Source of the DNA: Microbacterium sp. CBA3102
GTDB lineage: Bacteria; Actinomycetota; Actinomycetes; Actinomycetales; Microbacteriaceae
Direction of reading: 5' to 3'
Assembly: GCF_007954505.1 (NCBI RefSeq)
Contig: NZ_CP042412.1
Coordinates: 744,001-808,000 of the forward strand
DNA: 64,000 bases
The notes beneath the pieces are model-generated. The model was not told the DNA's origin, searched no databases, and saw nothing but the letters and a program-made list of their open reading frames with translations. Positions 52,607 to 62,198 of this stretch are shown here, piece by piece. The position numbers and the translations under genes were made by a program. How positions within the stretch are numbered: the stretch's first letter is position 1; each line of letters begins with the position of its first letter.

Positions 52607-53935
52607 TCAGCGCCTCCGGATCGCCTCGTTGAGCACTCGTCCCTCTGCAGCAGCCGGGGGGTCCATGCCCAGAAGGGCGGAGACGGTGGGCGCGATGTCG
52701 ACGTGCCGCGGAGCCTGCGCGACGTGATGCGGCCGCACACCGGATCCGGCGAGCACGAGCACCGTCTGCATGGTACGCGACACCCCATGCACACCGGACA
52801 CACCGTCCGACGGAGTCCCCCCGAGACTCCATCCCTCCTCGGGCTCGATCACCAGCTCTCCGTACTTGGCCGACATGCGCATCGCTTGCTGATCAGCCTC
52901 GTCGTAGACGGCAGCGACGTGCGGCATCGCGGCGACGGCGGTCTCGATGGCGGCCGCAGCGACCGGGTCTCCTGCCGCCTCGCCCACGAGGTGCAATGAT
53001 CCGACGCCGCCCACGACGATCACCGCGTCGGTGTCGGGCCGAGGAGACTGGCCGGCGGTCAGCAGTTCCGCCTGGTAGCCGGCGCCGGTGATCGTCGAGA
53101 GCAGCTCGTCGCGCATACCCTGCGTGAAGGTCTCCATGCCGTGGTCCCCGGTCACCACGAATGCCGTGCGTCCGAAGATCCCGGCATCCTTGGTCGCCTG
53201 CACGAGGCGACCGATCTGCTCGTCGACCTCGGCGATCGCGGCAGGCATGTCGGAGGCATCCTTCCCGTCGGCGTGACCGAGGGCGTCGAGACGGTCGCAG
53301 TACACCGCGAGCAGCTCTGGGATGCCCGCCATCTGCACCGACGTCCCCGCGCTCATCACGGGCCGCCCTTCCAACACGGCGACAGCGTCGTCTGTGCGGC
53401 GCGCACAGTCACCGCCAGGCTGTGTGTACAGGCCTTGGGGATCACCGAACGCAGTACCGTGATTCTGAACGATGAACCACTGCGACGACAGCACCGCACC
53501 GCCCTGATCCCTGATCGATTCCGCAATCGTCGGCACCGCGAGGTCACGCTGCTGCCCCACAGCCTTGCCCGTAGCGGGGTCGAAGAAGTAGGCAGCGTTG
53601 TCGTGCGTCTCCGGCCACGCTCCCGTGGCGATCGACGACCAGGATGGATTCGTGATCGAGGTCATCACACCGGTCGACTCGCTGATGGCGCCGCGTTTCG
53701 CCAGCGCGCGCAGGTTCGGCATCGCGTTGCCGGCGAGGTAGTGGGGGTCAAAACCGTCCAACGCGATAAGCACCACGTGATCGGCCAACACGGACGGACT
53801 CCCCGAACCGCCGCCTGACCCTCCCGGCGTTGCGGCCGCGGGAGCCGCCACGGCACTCGTGGCCATCGCCACGGCGGCGACCAGGCTCAGCACCCCTGTC
53901 GCCTTCGTCGTTCTCCTCGTCGTGGATCCGCTCAT
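52607..53935 (-). CDS. Secreted alkaline-phosphatase-superfamily phosphodiesterase (NPP-like)
   Basis: 442 residues. Signal peptide (ATGVLSLVAAVAMATSAVAAPAAA), then a metal-dependent phosphodiesterase domain of the nucleotide pyrophosphatase/alkaline phosphatase family: Asp60 (LIALDGFDPHY), Thr95 probable nucleophile (SITNPSWSSIATG), DRLDALGHADG, Asp264-His265 (VTGDHGMETF), and a final His in GVHGVSR. The ATG at 53935 has AGGAG 7 nt upstream. Hydrolyses phosphodiester/phosphonate or sulfate-like bonds outside the cell; substrate unknown. Start of the phosphoesterase/GH89 cluster. Confidence 0.85.
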   Translation of the reverse strand: MSGSTTRRTTKATGVLSLVAAVAMATSAVAAPAAATPGGSGGGSGSPSVLADHVVLIALDGFDPHYLAGNAMPNLRALAKRGAISESTGVMTSITNPSWSSIATGAWPETHDNAAYFFDPATGKAVGQQRDLAVPTIAESIRDQGGAVLSSQWFIVQNHGTAFGDPQGLYTQPGGDCARRTDDAVAVLEGRPVMSAGTSVQMAGIPELLAVYCDRLDALGHADGKDASDMPAAIAEVDEQIGRLVQATKDAGIFGRTAFVVTGDHGMETFTQGMRDELLSTITGAGYQAELLTAGQSPRPDTDAVIVVGGVGSLHLVGEAAGDPVAAAAIETAVAAMPHVAAVYDEADQQAMRMSAKYGELVIEPEEGWSLGGTPSDGVSGVHGVSRTMQTVLVLAGSGVRPHHVAQAPRHVDIAPTVSALLGMDPPAAAEGRVLNEAIRRR

Positions 53936-54229
53936 TCTGCCTCTCCTCACGTCATTCCGGCTCGAGCCCATCGTCGAGCCTTTGCAATCGACGGTGTCGG
54001 CAGCCCACGCGGGGATTCAAGGTGCGAGGCATCCAGTGCAAGGGATCACCCATCCGGTCGCGCCGCTTGAGCGATTCCGGCACGCACGGCCACCTCCGGG
54101 GATGAACGGTTTCTTGCGCACCGAAGCCCCCTGCTGTCGATCCCTCGCATTCCTCCGCGCGTGCACGGCACCCGTGGCGGGGTCTCGATTGGGTGCTGCA
54201 GGGACGCCCACGACGAGGAGGAGCGGACA
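53936..54229. other. Intergenic region between two phosphoesterase genes
   Basis: 294 bp between divergent secreted phosphoesterase genes. It should hold both promoters; I see no clear repeat, operator or small gene in it. Confidence 0.4.
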
Positions 54230-56449
54230 GTGGAGCACACACCATCGAACAGACCCCCGGCGGAGACCCCGCTGACCCGGCGAGGATTCCTCGGCCTGTC
54301 AGCGGCGGGGATCGCCATCGGAGCGACGGCGGCATGGGGGCCATGGCCCGGCGCCGGGGTGGCCGCCGCGGCGACGGACGATCACGGAGGGCGCACGCTG
54401 CGGTTCGCCGTCCTGACCGACACTCACGCCAACGAGGACGAGGCCACCCGGATGGCCAACCTCCGCCGGATCTTCGCGGCTGTCGAGGCGGAGGATCCCC
54501 AGTTCGTCCTGCACTGTGGCGACATCACCGACTACGGCAGCGACGAATCGTTCAGCGCCTATCGCGACCTGATCCCGTCCGCGCTCTGGGAGCGCGTACG
54601 GCACGTACCGGGAAACCACGAGATCCGGTGGGACACCAGCGCCCGCCGACGATTCCAGCACTGGTTCGGGCCGACGAGCTACGGCTTCGACGCCGGAGGC
54701 GTGCACTTCATGGCGCTCGACCCTACACAGTTGCTGCAGGAGCCCGGCCTCTTCGCCGACGACCTCGCGGCCCTGGAGGAGGAACTTCGCGGGGTGGGCG
54801 ACCGACCGTCGCTCCTCTTCCTGCACTATCCGGTCGGCGGAGCCAACTACTACGTCAACGACACGGATGCGCTGCTGCGCACCATTGCCCCCTTCCCTGT
54901 GCGGGGCATCTTCGCAGGACATCGCCACCTCAACGAAGTGGACCGCTTCAACGGCCTGACCCAGGTGACCACCAACGCCGCGCGCCCGGGGCCGTTCTAC
55001 CTGCGGGTCACCGAGCGCCACGGTCGGCAGGGGCGGATGCTCGTCGTTGAGCACGTGGCCCTGGGCGCGACCGACGCCGAGGTGCCGACGGTGGAAGCGC
55101 TTGCCGAGATCCCGCTTGAGAAGCCCTCGGCGTCTGCTGAGACGATTCGCATCGCCGCGCGCCCGGGCCCGGACGAGGTCGCCCTCACCGCAGTCGCGGG
55201 CCGGTCCGCGGTCGCCGTCGACGCCCGGCTGCACCCGCAGTCCGTGTTCGGCGCGAGGGACGAGCGCGCGTGGATGCCCCTCGCCGCCCGGGGACGCTCC
55301 TGGCACGGTGCGGTCGACCGCGTCGGAGTCGCCCCCGGCATCCATCGCGTGCAGGTACGCGCGGTCGACGAGACCGGTGGGCGCCGCGAGGAATGGACGG
55401 AGGTCGAACTGCCTGGTTCCACACGCGCCCGCCTCGCCTGGGAGCTTGACATCGGCGGCCAGCTCCAGGGAGCCCTGATCGCGCGCGATTCGACGGTAGT
55501 CGCGTGCTCCACGTCGGGCCACGTCACCGCGGTGGACGCAGCCGGGCGGGGCAAGCCTCGTCGCATCTGGACCGCGGAGGCTGGTCCTGTGCATCGAGGC
55601 GCCGCCTTCACCCCCGACGGCGGGGCGGTCATCGTGCCCAGCACGGACGGGCGCCTGCTCGCGCTCGACACAGGCACGGGACGCACCGTCTGGACCAGTC
55701 ACTTCGAGAAGCCCGTACTCACCACGCCTCTCGTGGCCACCACCGCGGAGCACGGCGGTCGCATCCTCGTGTCTGCGGAGGACACGCTACGGTGCCTCAC
55801 CGTGGACGGCGCGACTCTCTGGGAGGCCCCGGTGCCGGTGCGTACTGCGGGGCGCGCCGCGTGCGACGGCGAGCGCGTCTACGTCGGCGCCGGTGATGGG
55901 CGGGGATACGCCTATGACCTGCACACCGGCACTGTGCTCTGGTCGGTTCTGACAACCGACCGTCCTGACCGGTACCGACAGCTCATCTACGGGCCTTGGG
56001 ACGACTGGGTCGAGGTGCTTCCGACGGGCGCGGTGGTCTTCAGCACAGTCGCCGATGCCATCGCCGTCGATCCGCGTGATGGCAGGGAGATCTGGCGCAC
56101 ACCGGGGAGCTACATCTTCGCGCCGAGCCTGCCTCTTCCGGACGGCGGGTTGCTGCTGACCTCGGAGTGGGGGGTGGTCACTGCTGTAGACCAGGCGACC
56201 GGTGCGACGCGGTGGAGCACGCAGGCGGTCCCGCGCGTCGTCAACGCCGGGCCGGTCATCGACCCTCGCACCGGGTCAGCGTGGCTCGTCTCGGTCGGCG
56301 GCCTGCTCGCTGAGGTGCGCACCGCCGACGGAGCCGCGTCGGTAGATCGGCAGCTGTTCACGGCGAACACTTTCTCGACGCCTGTCCTGGCGGCGGATCG
56401 CCTCGTCGTCGCGGCTCAGGACGGTGTGCTGCGCGCCTTCACCCTCTGA
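54230..56449 (+). CDS. Tat-exported metallophosphoesterase with C-terminal PQQ-type beta-propeller
   Basis: 739 residues. Twin-arginine signal TRRGFLGLSAAG near residue 16. Calcineurin-like phosphoesterase core with Asp64-x-His66, Asp98 (HCGDITD), Asn129-His130 (PGNHE), His199 (LHYP) and His231/His233 (AGHRH), all metal ligands present. A beta-sandwich linker follows (about 320-420), then a PQQ/WD-like propeller (about 420-739) with several repeats of the type LALDTGTGRTVWTS, YAYDLHTGTVLWSV and TAVDQATGATRWST. Strong GAGGAGGAG ribosome binding site before GTG 54230. An extracellular phosphodiesterase or phosphatase; substrate unknown. Confidence 0.85.
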   Translation: MEHTPSNRPPAETPLTRRGFLGLSAAGIAIGATAAWGPWPGAGVAAAATDDHGGRTLRFAVLTDTHANEDEATRMANLRRIFAAVEAEDPQFVLHCGDITDYGSDESFSAYRDLIPSALWERVRHVPGNHEIRWDTSARRRFQHWFGPTSYGFDAGGVHFMALDPTQLLQEPGLFADDLAALEEELRGVGDRPSLLFLHYPVGGANYYVNDTDALLRTIAPFPVRGIFAGHRHLNEVDRFNGLTQVTTNAARPGPFYLRVTERHGRQGRMLVVEHVALGATDAEVPTVEALAEIPLEKPSASAETIRIAARPGPDEVALTAVAGRSAVAVDARLHPQSVFGARDERAWMPLAARGRSWHGAVDRVGVAPGIHRVQVRAVDETGGRREEWTEVELPGSTRARLAWELDIGGQLQGALIARDSTVVACSTSGHVTAVDAAGRGKPRRIWTAEAGPVHRGAAFTPDGGAVIVPSTDGRLLALDTGTGRTVWTSHFEKPVLTTPLVATTAEHGGRILVSAEDTLRCLTVDGATLWEAPVPVRTAGRAACDGERVYVGAGDGRGYAYDLHTGTVLWSVLTTDRPDRYRQLIYGPWDDWVEVLPTGAVVFSTVADAIAVDPRDGREIWRTPGSYIFAPSLPLPDGGLLLTSEWGVVTAVDQATGATRWSTQAVPRVVNAGPVIDPRTGSAWLVSVGGLLAEVRTADGAASVDRQLFTANTFSTPVLAADRLVVAAQDGVLRAFTL

Positions 56450-57446
56450 GCCGGACGGCGGCGCCGGGCTTCTTCACCGCGAGGTCGCGGAGGAGCCCGG
56501 CGCGCTTGACGGAGCGCAGCGCCACCGCGACGTCGGCGTGCTGAAGCCCGGGAAGGCCGCCGATCGCCGAAGAGATGAACTCGTACAGGGCGGCGTCCGA
56601 CGAGAGGGCGACCTCGCCGCACAGGTTTCGGTCGCCCGTGGTCGCCGAGATCATCAGCGTAGACGGATGCTCCGCCAGCATCTCGCCTGCACGTCCCAAC
56701 TGTGTGGGATTCACGCTCAACGAGATGAAAGCGTTCACGGGAAGGCCGACCGATTCCGGGTCGACCACCGCGCGCATGCGGAGCGCACCGGATCCGAACA
56801 TCGCCTCCGCGCGGCGGCGCACGGTGACCGGACTCGCGTCGCAGCGGTCGGCCAACTGCTGCCACCCGAGGCGCCCATCGCCTGCGAGCGCGTCGGCGAT
56901 CCGCTCGTCCAACGCGTCCAACCGCACGAGGTCTCCTGGGAGCGGATCCCGCCAGGGGTCGAACCGCTGCGAGCGCAACTGCGCCGCGATCTCCTCGGAC
57001 AGCAGCTCCGGCAGCCAGCTGTGCGGGGTGGCGAAGCGGCGAACGACTTGGTTGCTCCAGACAGCCAGGACGCCGTCGAGCGAGGGGAGCTGCTCGAGGG
57101 TGATGGCGAGCAGGTGGTCGTTCGAGGTGTAGTTGATCTCGGCGACGCAGTCGACGCTTCCCGTGACGAGCTTGACCGAGCCGCATTCAGGCCAAGCTGC
57201 GAGCCTCTGCGCCGACCGGTTGCCGTCGCCCGGCCGGCATCGCAGCCGCACGAACAAGGATCGGGAGCGTGCGGTCGCCTCGCCGTCGAGCACGCCGATC
57301 ACGCGCACGGCCCCTTCAGCGATCAGCCGCGACACCCGGCGCGATGCCGTTGCCTCGGAGGTGAACACGGCATCGCTGATCTGGGCATTCGTGGCACGCG
57401 GGTTGGCCAGCAGCGCACCGACGATGCGTCGGTCGAGATCATCCAC
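56439..57446 (-). CDS. Double-length Lrp/AsnC-family transcriptional regulator
   Basis: 335 residues, about twice the usual length. Two HTH modules: VDDLDRRIVGALLANPRATNAQISD (about 1-55) and VRLDALDERIADALAGDGRL followed by GWQQLADRC (about 175-230), each followed by a RAM-like domain. The GTG at 57446 was chosen since it directly precedes the first HTH; no strong ribosome binding site is visible and an upstream ATG at 57500 is possible. Divergent from the sugar ABC operon at 57615, with a 10-bp inverted repeat between. Its 3' end overlaps the metallophosphoesterase gene by 11 bp. Confidence 0.8.
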   Translation of the reverse strand: MDDLDRRIVGALLANPRATNAQISDAVFTSEATASRRVSRLIAEGAVRVIGVLDGEATARSRSLFVRLRCRPGDGNRSAQRLAAWPECGSVKLVTGSVDCVAEINYTSNDHLLAITLEQLPSLDGVLAVWSNQVVRRFATPHSWLPELLSEEIAAQLRSQRFDPWRDPLPGDLVRLDALDERIADALAGDGRLGWQQLADRCDASPVTVRRRAEAMFGSGALRMRAVVDPESVGLPVNAFISLSVNPTQLGRAGEMLAEHPSTLMISATTGDRNLCGEVALSSDAALYEFISSAIGGLPGLQHADVAVALRSVKRAGLLRDLAVKKPGAAVRLRG

Positions 57447-57485
57447 GGATCGTACAATACCTTCACTATGAGCGTTCCAGAAGAT

Positions 57486-57511
57486 GATTCTTTGCATCAA
57501 CGCAAGGAATC
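57486..57511. promoter_or_regulatory. Operator candidate of the Lrp-like regulator
   Basis: GATTCTTTGC-atcaac-GCAAGGAATC: 10-bp inverted repeat with one mismatch, in the 168-bp divergent region between the regulator and the transporter operon. Confidence 0.65.
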
Positions 57512-57614
57512 TCACCATAATCGCTCGCGCCGCGGGAAGATCACAGGACTGCCGCGGCACTGCCGCCCGGTGGTTCTCCCCGGCGCATGGCGCCACAACC
57601 CGAGGAGTGTTGAC

Positions 57615-58991
57615 TTGACCCGTTCGTCAGCGCCGCGCATCGCGGCTCCCCTCGCGGCTCTCGCCGCGCTAGTACTGATCGCCGGATGTTCCGCACCTGC
57701 CGACGACTCCGCCGCTGAGGCGCAGAGCATCGTGTTCTGGACTCCGCAGACCACTCCCGAGCGGCTCGCGGCTCAGGAGGAAGTCGCCGCGGCCTTCACA
57801 GAAAAGACCGGCATTGAGGTCGAGGTAGTACCCATGGCGGGTGCCGACCAGGATCAGGCCCTCGTCACCGGCGCCGCGAGCGGCGACGTACCGGACGTCA
57901 TCCTGCACGCCTCCACCCAGACCGGCGCGTGGACCTCGCAGGGTCTGCTCGACACCGCGGCCGCGAGCACCCTCGTCGACACACTGGACGCCACGACGTT
58001 CAATGAGAATGCCCTCACGGCCGTCACCATCGACGGCGAGATCTCGGCGGTGCCCAGCGACGGCTGGTCGCACGTGATCGCCTACCGCGCCGACCTGCTC
58101 AAGGAGGCCGGAGTGGACGTCCCCGCGTCCGTCGAAGAACTCGCCGAGGCGGCGGCGACCGTCAAGGACGAGCTCGGCATCACGGGCCTGGCATTCGGCA
58201 CGCAGGCCGGCACGGCGTCGGCGACCGAGGGCATCCAGTCGCTGTTCCAGAGCGCCGGTTGTGAGCTGGTGAAGGACGGAGAGGTCACCATCGACTCCGA
58301 CGCGTGCACAGTGGCCGCGGAACAGTTCCTCGCACTGCGCGACTCGTCCACCGCGGGCGACTTCGACGTCATCAGCGCCCGCGCGGCCTACCTCAACGGC
58401 GACGCTGCCATGCTCCTCTTCTCCACGCACATCCTCGACGAGCTGGCGGGGCTCGACCCGGCCACCCCGGCGACCTGCCCGGAGTGCACCGGCACCCCGG
58501 ACTTCCTCGCGCAGAACACCGAGTTCCTGACCGTTCTCGGCGACGAGCCGCGACAGTACGGAGCGATTCTGGGCTACGGCATCCCGACCGGAGCGAACGT
58601 CGAGGCCGCGCAGGAGTACATCGAGTTCGTGCTCGACGAGGGCTACGCCGACACCCTCGGCGTCGCAACCGAGGGCCGCATCCCGTTGCGCAATGGCACA
58701 GGCGACGACCCCGAGGCGTTCGCCGCCGCGTGGGGTGGGCTCGGCATCGGACCCGCGCACGATCGCACCTCGGCTGAGATCTACGGCGACGAGTTCGTCG
58801 ACGGCATGAGCGAGGGCATCAACTCCGTCTACCTGTGGGGGATGGGCACCGACGATGCCACGCTCGCCGGTCTCGTGTTCAGCCAGGGCGTGCTTGCGAA
58901 CCAGATCGAGGCACTCTACAACGGCGCTCCGGCCGCCGACGTCACAGCCGCGATGAAGGCGGCTGTCGAGGAGGTCAAGGCGGGCCTGTGA
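57615..58991 (+). CDS. Sugar ABC transporter substrate-binding lipoprotein (GH89 cluster)
   Basis: 458 residues. Lipoprotein signal with lipobox IAGC, then a binding-protein fold (SIVFWTPQTTPERLAAQEEV). The start is TTG at 57615: GAGGAG lies 7 nt upstream and the signal peptide begins right after it (LTRSSAPRIAAPLAALA). A longer reading from 57468 adds an Arg/His-rich stretch with no match to secretion signals. Two Cys pairs (AGCELV...DACTVA and ATCPECTG) may form disulfides. First gene of the operon with two permeases, oxidoreductase and GH89; ligand probably a GlcNAc-containing oligosaccharide (inference). Confidence 0.83.
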   Translation: MTRSSAPRIAAPLAALAALVLIAGCSAPADDSAAEAQSIVFWTPQTTPERLAAQEEVAAAFTEKTGIEVEVVPMAGADQDQALVTGAASGDVPDVILHASTQTGAWTSQGLLDTAAASTLVDTLDATTFNENALTAVTIDGEISAVPSDGWSHVIAYRADLLKEAGVDVPASVEELAEAAATVKDELGITGLAFGTQAGTASATEGIQSLFQSAGCELVKDGEVTIDSDACTVAAEQFLALRDSSTAGDFDVISARAAYLNGDAAMLLFSTHILDELAGLDPATPATCPECTGTPDFLAQNTEFLTVLGDEPRQYGAILGYGIPTGANVEAAQEYIEFVLDEGYADTLGVATEGRIPLRNGTGDDPEAFAAAWGGLGIGPAHDRTSAEIYGDEFVDGMSEGINSVYLWGMGTDDATLAGLVFSQGVLANQIEALYNGAPAADVTAAMKAAVEEVKAGL

Positions 58992-59944
58992 GCACGGCAC
59001 CTCTCCGTCACCGTCGGGAGCGGCCCCGCCGCTCCCGACGGGACGACCGCAATGGACTCCTGCTCACGACCCCGACCTTCCTCGTCATCCTGCTCGCGTC
59101 GATCATCCCGCTGCTGCTGGTGATCGTCTTCGCCTTCAGCGAGATCCGACTCGTCGACATCCCGCGCCTGGGTACGGAACCGATCGAGTGGACTCTCGAC
59201 AACTTCCGTCGCGCGCTCGCCAACCCCTCATTCTGGCAAGCGTTGGGCACCACTCTGCTCTACTCGACCCTCACCATGGTGGGCTCGGTCGGGGTCGGCC
59301 TGGCGCTCGCCCTCGCCCTCCGTCGGCCTTTCCGCGGCCGCGGCATCGTCCGGGCACTGCTGCTGGTTCCGTACGTCCTCCCCCTCATCGCCGCCGTCAC
59401 CATCTGGCAGACGATGCTGAACCCGCAGTACGGGCTCGTGAACGCCTTCGGCCGGGAGGTGCTCGGCTGGGAGCAGGCCGTAGGTTTCCTCAACACCTCG
59501 ACCGCACAGGTCTTCGGCGTCTCGGTGCCGGTGTCACTTCTGGTCGTCGTGGCCTTCGAGATCTGGACCTCCGCGCCGCTCGCATTCCTCTTCCTCACGG
59601 CGCGGTTGCAAGGGGTCTCGCCCAGCATCGAAGAGGCGGCCGCGCTCGACGGCGCGAAGCCGCGGCAGATTCTGTGGAGCATCGTGATGCCGCAACTCAA
59701 GGGCGTCATCCTACTGCTGTGTCTGCTGCGCTTCATCTGGACCTTCCAGAGCTTCAGCGAGGTGTACCTGCTGACTGAAGGCGCCGGCGGCACTCAGCTG
59801 ATGGCCCTCAAGGTCTATACGGAGCTCGTCACGCGCGCCGACATCGGCAGCGCCTCCGCATACGGACTGCTGATGTCCGTCGTGCTCATCGCGCTCCTCA
59901 CCGTGTACGTCATCGCCACGCGCAGAAAGGTCGATACCGAATGA
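58988..59944 (+). CDS. Sugar ABC transporter permease, MalF type (GH89 cluster)
   Basis: 318 residues, Arg-rich cytoplasmic start (RHRRERPRRSRRDDRNG) and six membrane segments. EAA loop SIEEAAALDGAKPRQILWSI. GTG start overlaps the binding-protein stop codon. No cognate ATPase in the window. Confidence 0.88.
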   Translation: MSTAPLRHRRERPRRSRRDDRNGLLLTTPTFLVILLASIIPLLLVIVFAFSEIRLVDIPRLGTEPIEWTLDNFRRALANPSFWQALGTTLLYSTLTMVGSVGVGLALALALRRPFRGRGIVRALLLVPYVLPLIAAVTIWQTMLNPQYGLVNAFGREVLGWEQAVGFLNTSTAQVFGVSVPVSLLVVVAFEIWTSAPLAFLFLTARLQGVSPSIEEAAALDGAKPRQILWSIVMPQLKGVILLLCLLRFIWTFQSFSEVYLLTEGAGGTQLMALKVYTELVTRADIGSASAYGLLMSVVLIALLTVYVIATRRKVDTE

Positions 59945-60813
59945 CCACCCGCCGTCGCTCGCCGTCGCGTCCGCGGCCCGCCGCAACCGTCGGTCGTGTA
60001 CTCCTCATCGCCGTCGCGCTCCTCGTCGCGATCGGCCCGGTTCTCTACGGTTTCATCCTGTCGGTCCGGCCATACTCGTCGATCGTGCAGGAGCCGCTCA
60101 ACCTGATCCCTTCCTTCGACGAGCTCGACTTCTCCGGCTACACCACCGCGATGCTCGATCCGGATCAGGGCGGATTCGGCCTGGGGCGATTCGTGATCAA
60201 CTCCTTGCTCGTCGGGCTTGGGACGGTGGTGCTCTCCGTGCTCGTGTCAATCCTCGGCGCCTACGCAGCAGCCCGCTTGCGGTACCGGGGACGACGCGGG
60301 ATGAACGCGATCATCCTCGCGGTGTACCTGTTCCCCGGCATCGTGTTGTCCGTACCGCTCTTCGTGCTGCTCGCCAGAGCCGGGCTGACCGGCTCGCTGG
60401 TGGGCCTATTCCTCGTCTACGTTGCCACCACCGTCCCGGTATCGATCTACATGTTGCGCAACTATTTCCAGGCGCTCCCCGAAAGCGTGGAGGAGGCCGC
60501 GATCGTCGACGGCGCCTCGCTTCCGCAGATGTTGCGGAGCGTCGTGCTGCCGATCGCCCTGCCCGGAGTGGTCGCAACCTCGATCTACGTCTTCATGATC
60601 GCCTGGAACGAGTACTTCTACGCGCTGCTCTTCCTCGTTCGCGACCGCTCGCAATGGACGGCGCCGCTCGGAATCTCACAGCTGGCGGACTTCAACGTGC
60701 CGGTCACCGTGCTGCTGTCGGGTTCCATCGCCGTCACCATCCCCATTGTCATCCTCTTCTTCCTCGCGCAGCGCTACCTCGTCGAGGGACTGACGGCAGG
60801 AGCCGAGAAATGA
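59941..60813 (+). CDS. Sugar ABC transporter permease, MalG type (GH89 cluster)
   Basis: 290 residues, six membrane segments; EAA loop SVEEAAIVDGASLPQMLRSV. ATG overlaps the upstream stop (ATGA), and its own stop overlaps the next start (ATGA). Completes the importer. Confidence 0.88.
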   Translation: MTTRRRSPSRPRPAATVGRVLLIAVALLVAIGPVLYGFILSVRPYSSIVQEPLNLIPSFDELDFSGYTTAMLDPDQGGFGLGRFVINSLLVGLGTVVLSVLVSILGAYAAARLRYRGRRGMNAIILAVYLFPGIVLSVPLFVLLARAGLTGSLVGLFLVYVATTVPVSIYMLRNYFQALPESVEEAAIVDGASLPQMLRSVVLPIALPGVVATSIYVFMIAWNEYFYALLFLVRDRSQWTAPLGISQLADFNVPVTVLLSGSIAVTIPIVILFFLAQRYLVEGLTAGAEK

Positions 60814-62198
60814 GCACACCCGACGGACCCCAGCGGATCGTCATCATCGGCGCGGGCGGACGTGGCCGCGATGCGTACGGGCGGTGGGCCGTAGAGCACC
60901 CGGATCGAGCCAGGGTCGTGGCGGTCGCCGATCCGTCGCCCGAGCGAAGGCACGCACTGGCCGCGGATGCCGGCGGCGCCCGCACCTATGAGGACTGGCA
61001 AGGCGCGGTAGCCGATCTCGCCGCGCTCAAGGCCGACGCGGTGGTCATCGCCGTTCCCGACGCACTGCACGTGGACGTCGCGATCGCGGTCGCCGACGCC
61101 GGCCTGCCGTTCCTCCTAGAGAAGCCCGCGGCGCCGAACCTCGGTGAGCTGCGGCGGCTCGTGCAGCATGCGCGCCGCACGTCGTCAGCACTCGCGATCG
61201 GCCATGTCCTGCGGTTCACGCCGTTCTGGCGGTCGGTGAAGGCCATCCTCGACGCGGGGACGATCGGGCGGATGCTCACCCTCGAGCTCAGAGAGAACGT
61301 CGGTTACTGGCACTTCGCGCACTCCTACGTGCGCGGCAACTGGCGCAACAGCGCCACCTCGGGACCTATGGCGTTGACGAAGACCTCGCACGACCTCGAC
61401 CTGATCCGCTGGCTGGTCGGCACGGCTCCGGAGAGCATGTACAGCATCGGCGATCTGAGCTGGTTCCGGCGGGAGAACGCCCCCGAGGGGGCGCCGGAGT
61501 TCTGCGTCCAGGGCTGCCCGGTCTCACAAAGCTGCCCCTTCTTCGCTCCGCGATACTACGTCGATGCGCTCGCCGGCGTAACTGGACACCCGGTGCACCT
61601 CCTGGGTGCCGACACTTCTCCCGCTGGCCGCATGCGCGCTCTGCGCGACGGCGACTACGGCCGATGCGTGTACCGCGGCGACAACGACGTGGCAGACCAC
61701 CAGCAGACGACCATGCGATTCCCGATGGGCGTGACGGCCACGCTCACTGCCTCGGCATTCACCGCCGAGAACACTCGACACGTCACGATCACCGGGTCCG
61801 CCGGCCAGATCTCCGGCCACATGGAGAACGGCGAGATCGTGGTGGACCTGTTCTCTCCGACGGCGCGGATCCCGGAAGGGTTGCCACTGGACGCGCATGA
61901 GGTGCACACCAAGTCGCCTATGGCTCACGAACGCCACATCTTGCGGGTGACGCTGCCAAACCCCGACCTTGGCGATCACGCCGGCCACGGTGGTGGCGAC
62001 GCCGGGCTGATGGCGGAATTCATCGAGGCGGTGCGCCAGGGATCAGTAGGTAGGGGAGAATTGTCGTTCCAGACGGCTCTCGACAGCCACCTGATGGCGT
62101 TCGGCGCCGAGGCATCGCGCCGATCCGGCGAGCCCCTCGACTTCGCAGCGTGGACGGCTGAGATCGATCTGCACCTGGACGACAGGCTGCGCGCATGA
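60810..62198 (+). CDS. Gfo/Idh/MocA-family oxidoreductase
   Basis: 462 residues. NAD(P)-binding IIGAGGRGRDAYGRWA, the EKP motif (LLEKPAAPNLGEL), and the C-terminal domain with GPMALTKTSHDLDLIRWL. A Cys cluster FCVQGCPVSQSCPFFAPRYY is characteristic of a subgroup of these enzymes. Cytoplasmic sugar dehydrogenase or NAD-dependent glycosidase-like enzyme (GH109/GH4-like chemistry is possible), acting on the imported sugar. Overlaps neighbours by 4 bp on each side. Confidence 0.87.
   Translation: MSTPDGPQRIVIIGAGGRGRDAYGRWAVEHPDRARVVAVADPSPERRHALAADAGGARTYEDWQGAVADLAALKADAVVIAVPDALHVDVAIAVADAGLPFLLEKPAAPNLGELRRLVQHARRTSSALAIGHVLRFTPFWRSVKAILDAGTIGRMLTLELRENVGYWHFAHSYVRGNWRNSATSGPMALTKTSHDLDLIRWLVGTAPESMYSIGDLSWFRRENAPEGAPEFCVQGCPVSQSCPFFAPRYYVDALAGVTGHPVHLLGADTSPAGRMRALRDGDYGRCVYRGDNDVADHQQTTMRFPMGVTATLTASAFTAENTRHVTITGSAGQISGHMENGEIVVDLFSPTARIPEGLPLDAHEVHTKSPMAHERHILRVTLPNPDLGDHAGHGGGDAGLMAEFIEAVRQGSVGRGELSFQTALDSHLMAFGAEASRRSGEPLDFAAWTAEIDLHLDDRLRA

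Noticed and set aside
56424..57614. Upstream extension of the sugar-binding protein to 855 residues
   Set aside because: The extension is antisense to the Lrp-like regulator; the lipoprotein signal and ribosome binding site place the start at 57615.
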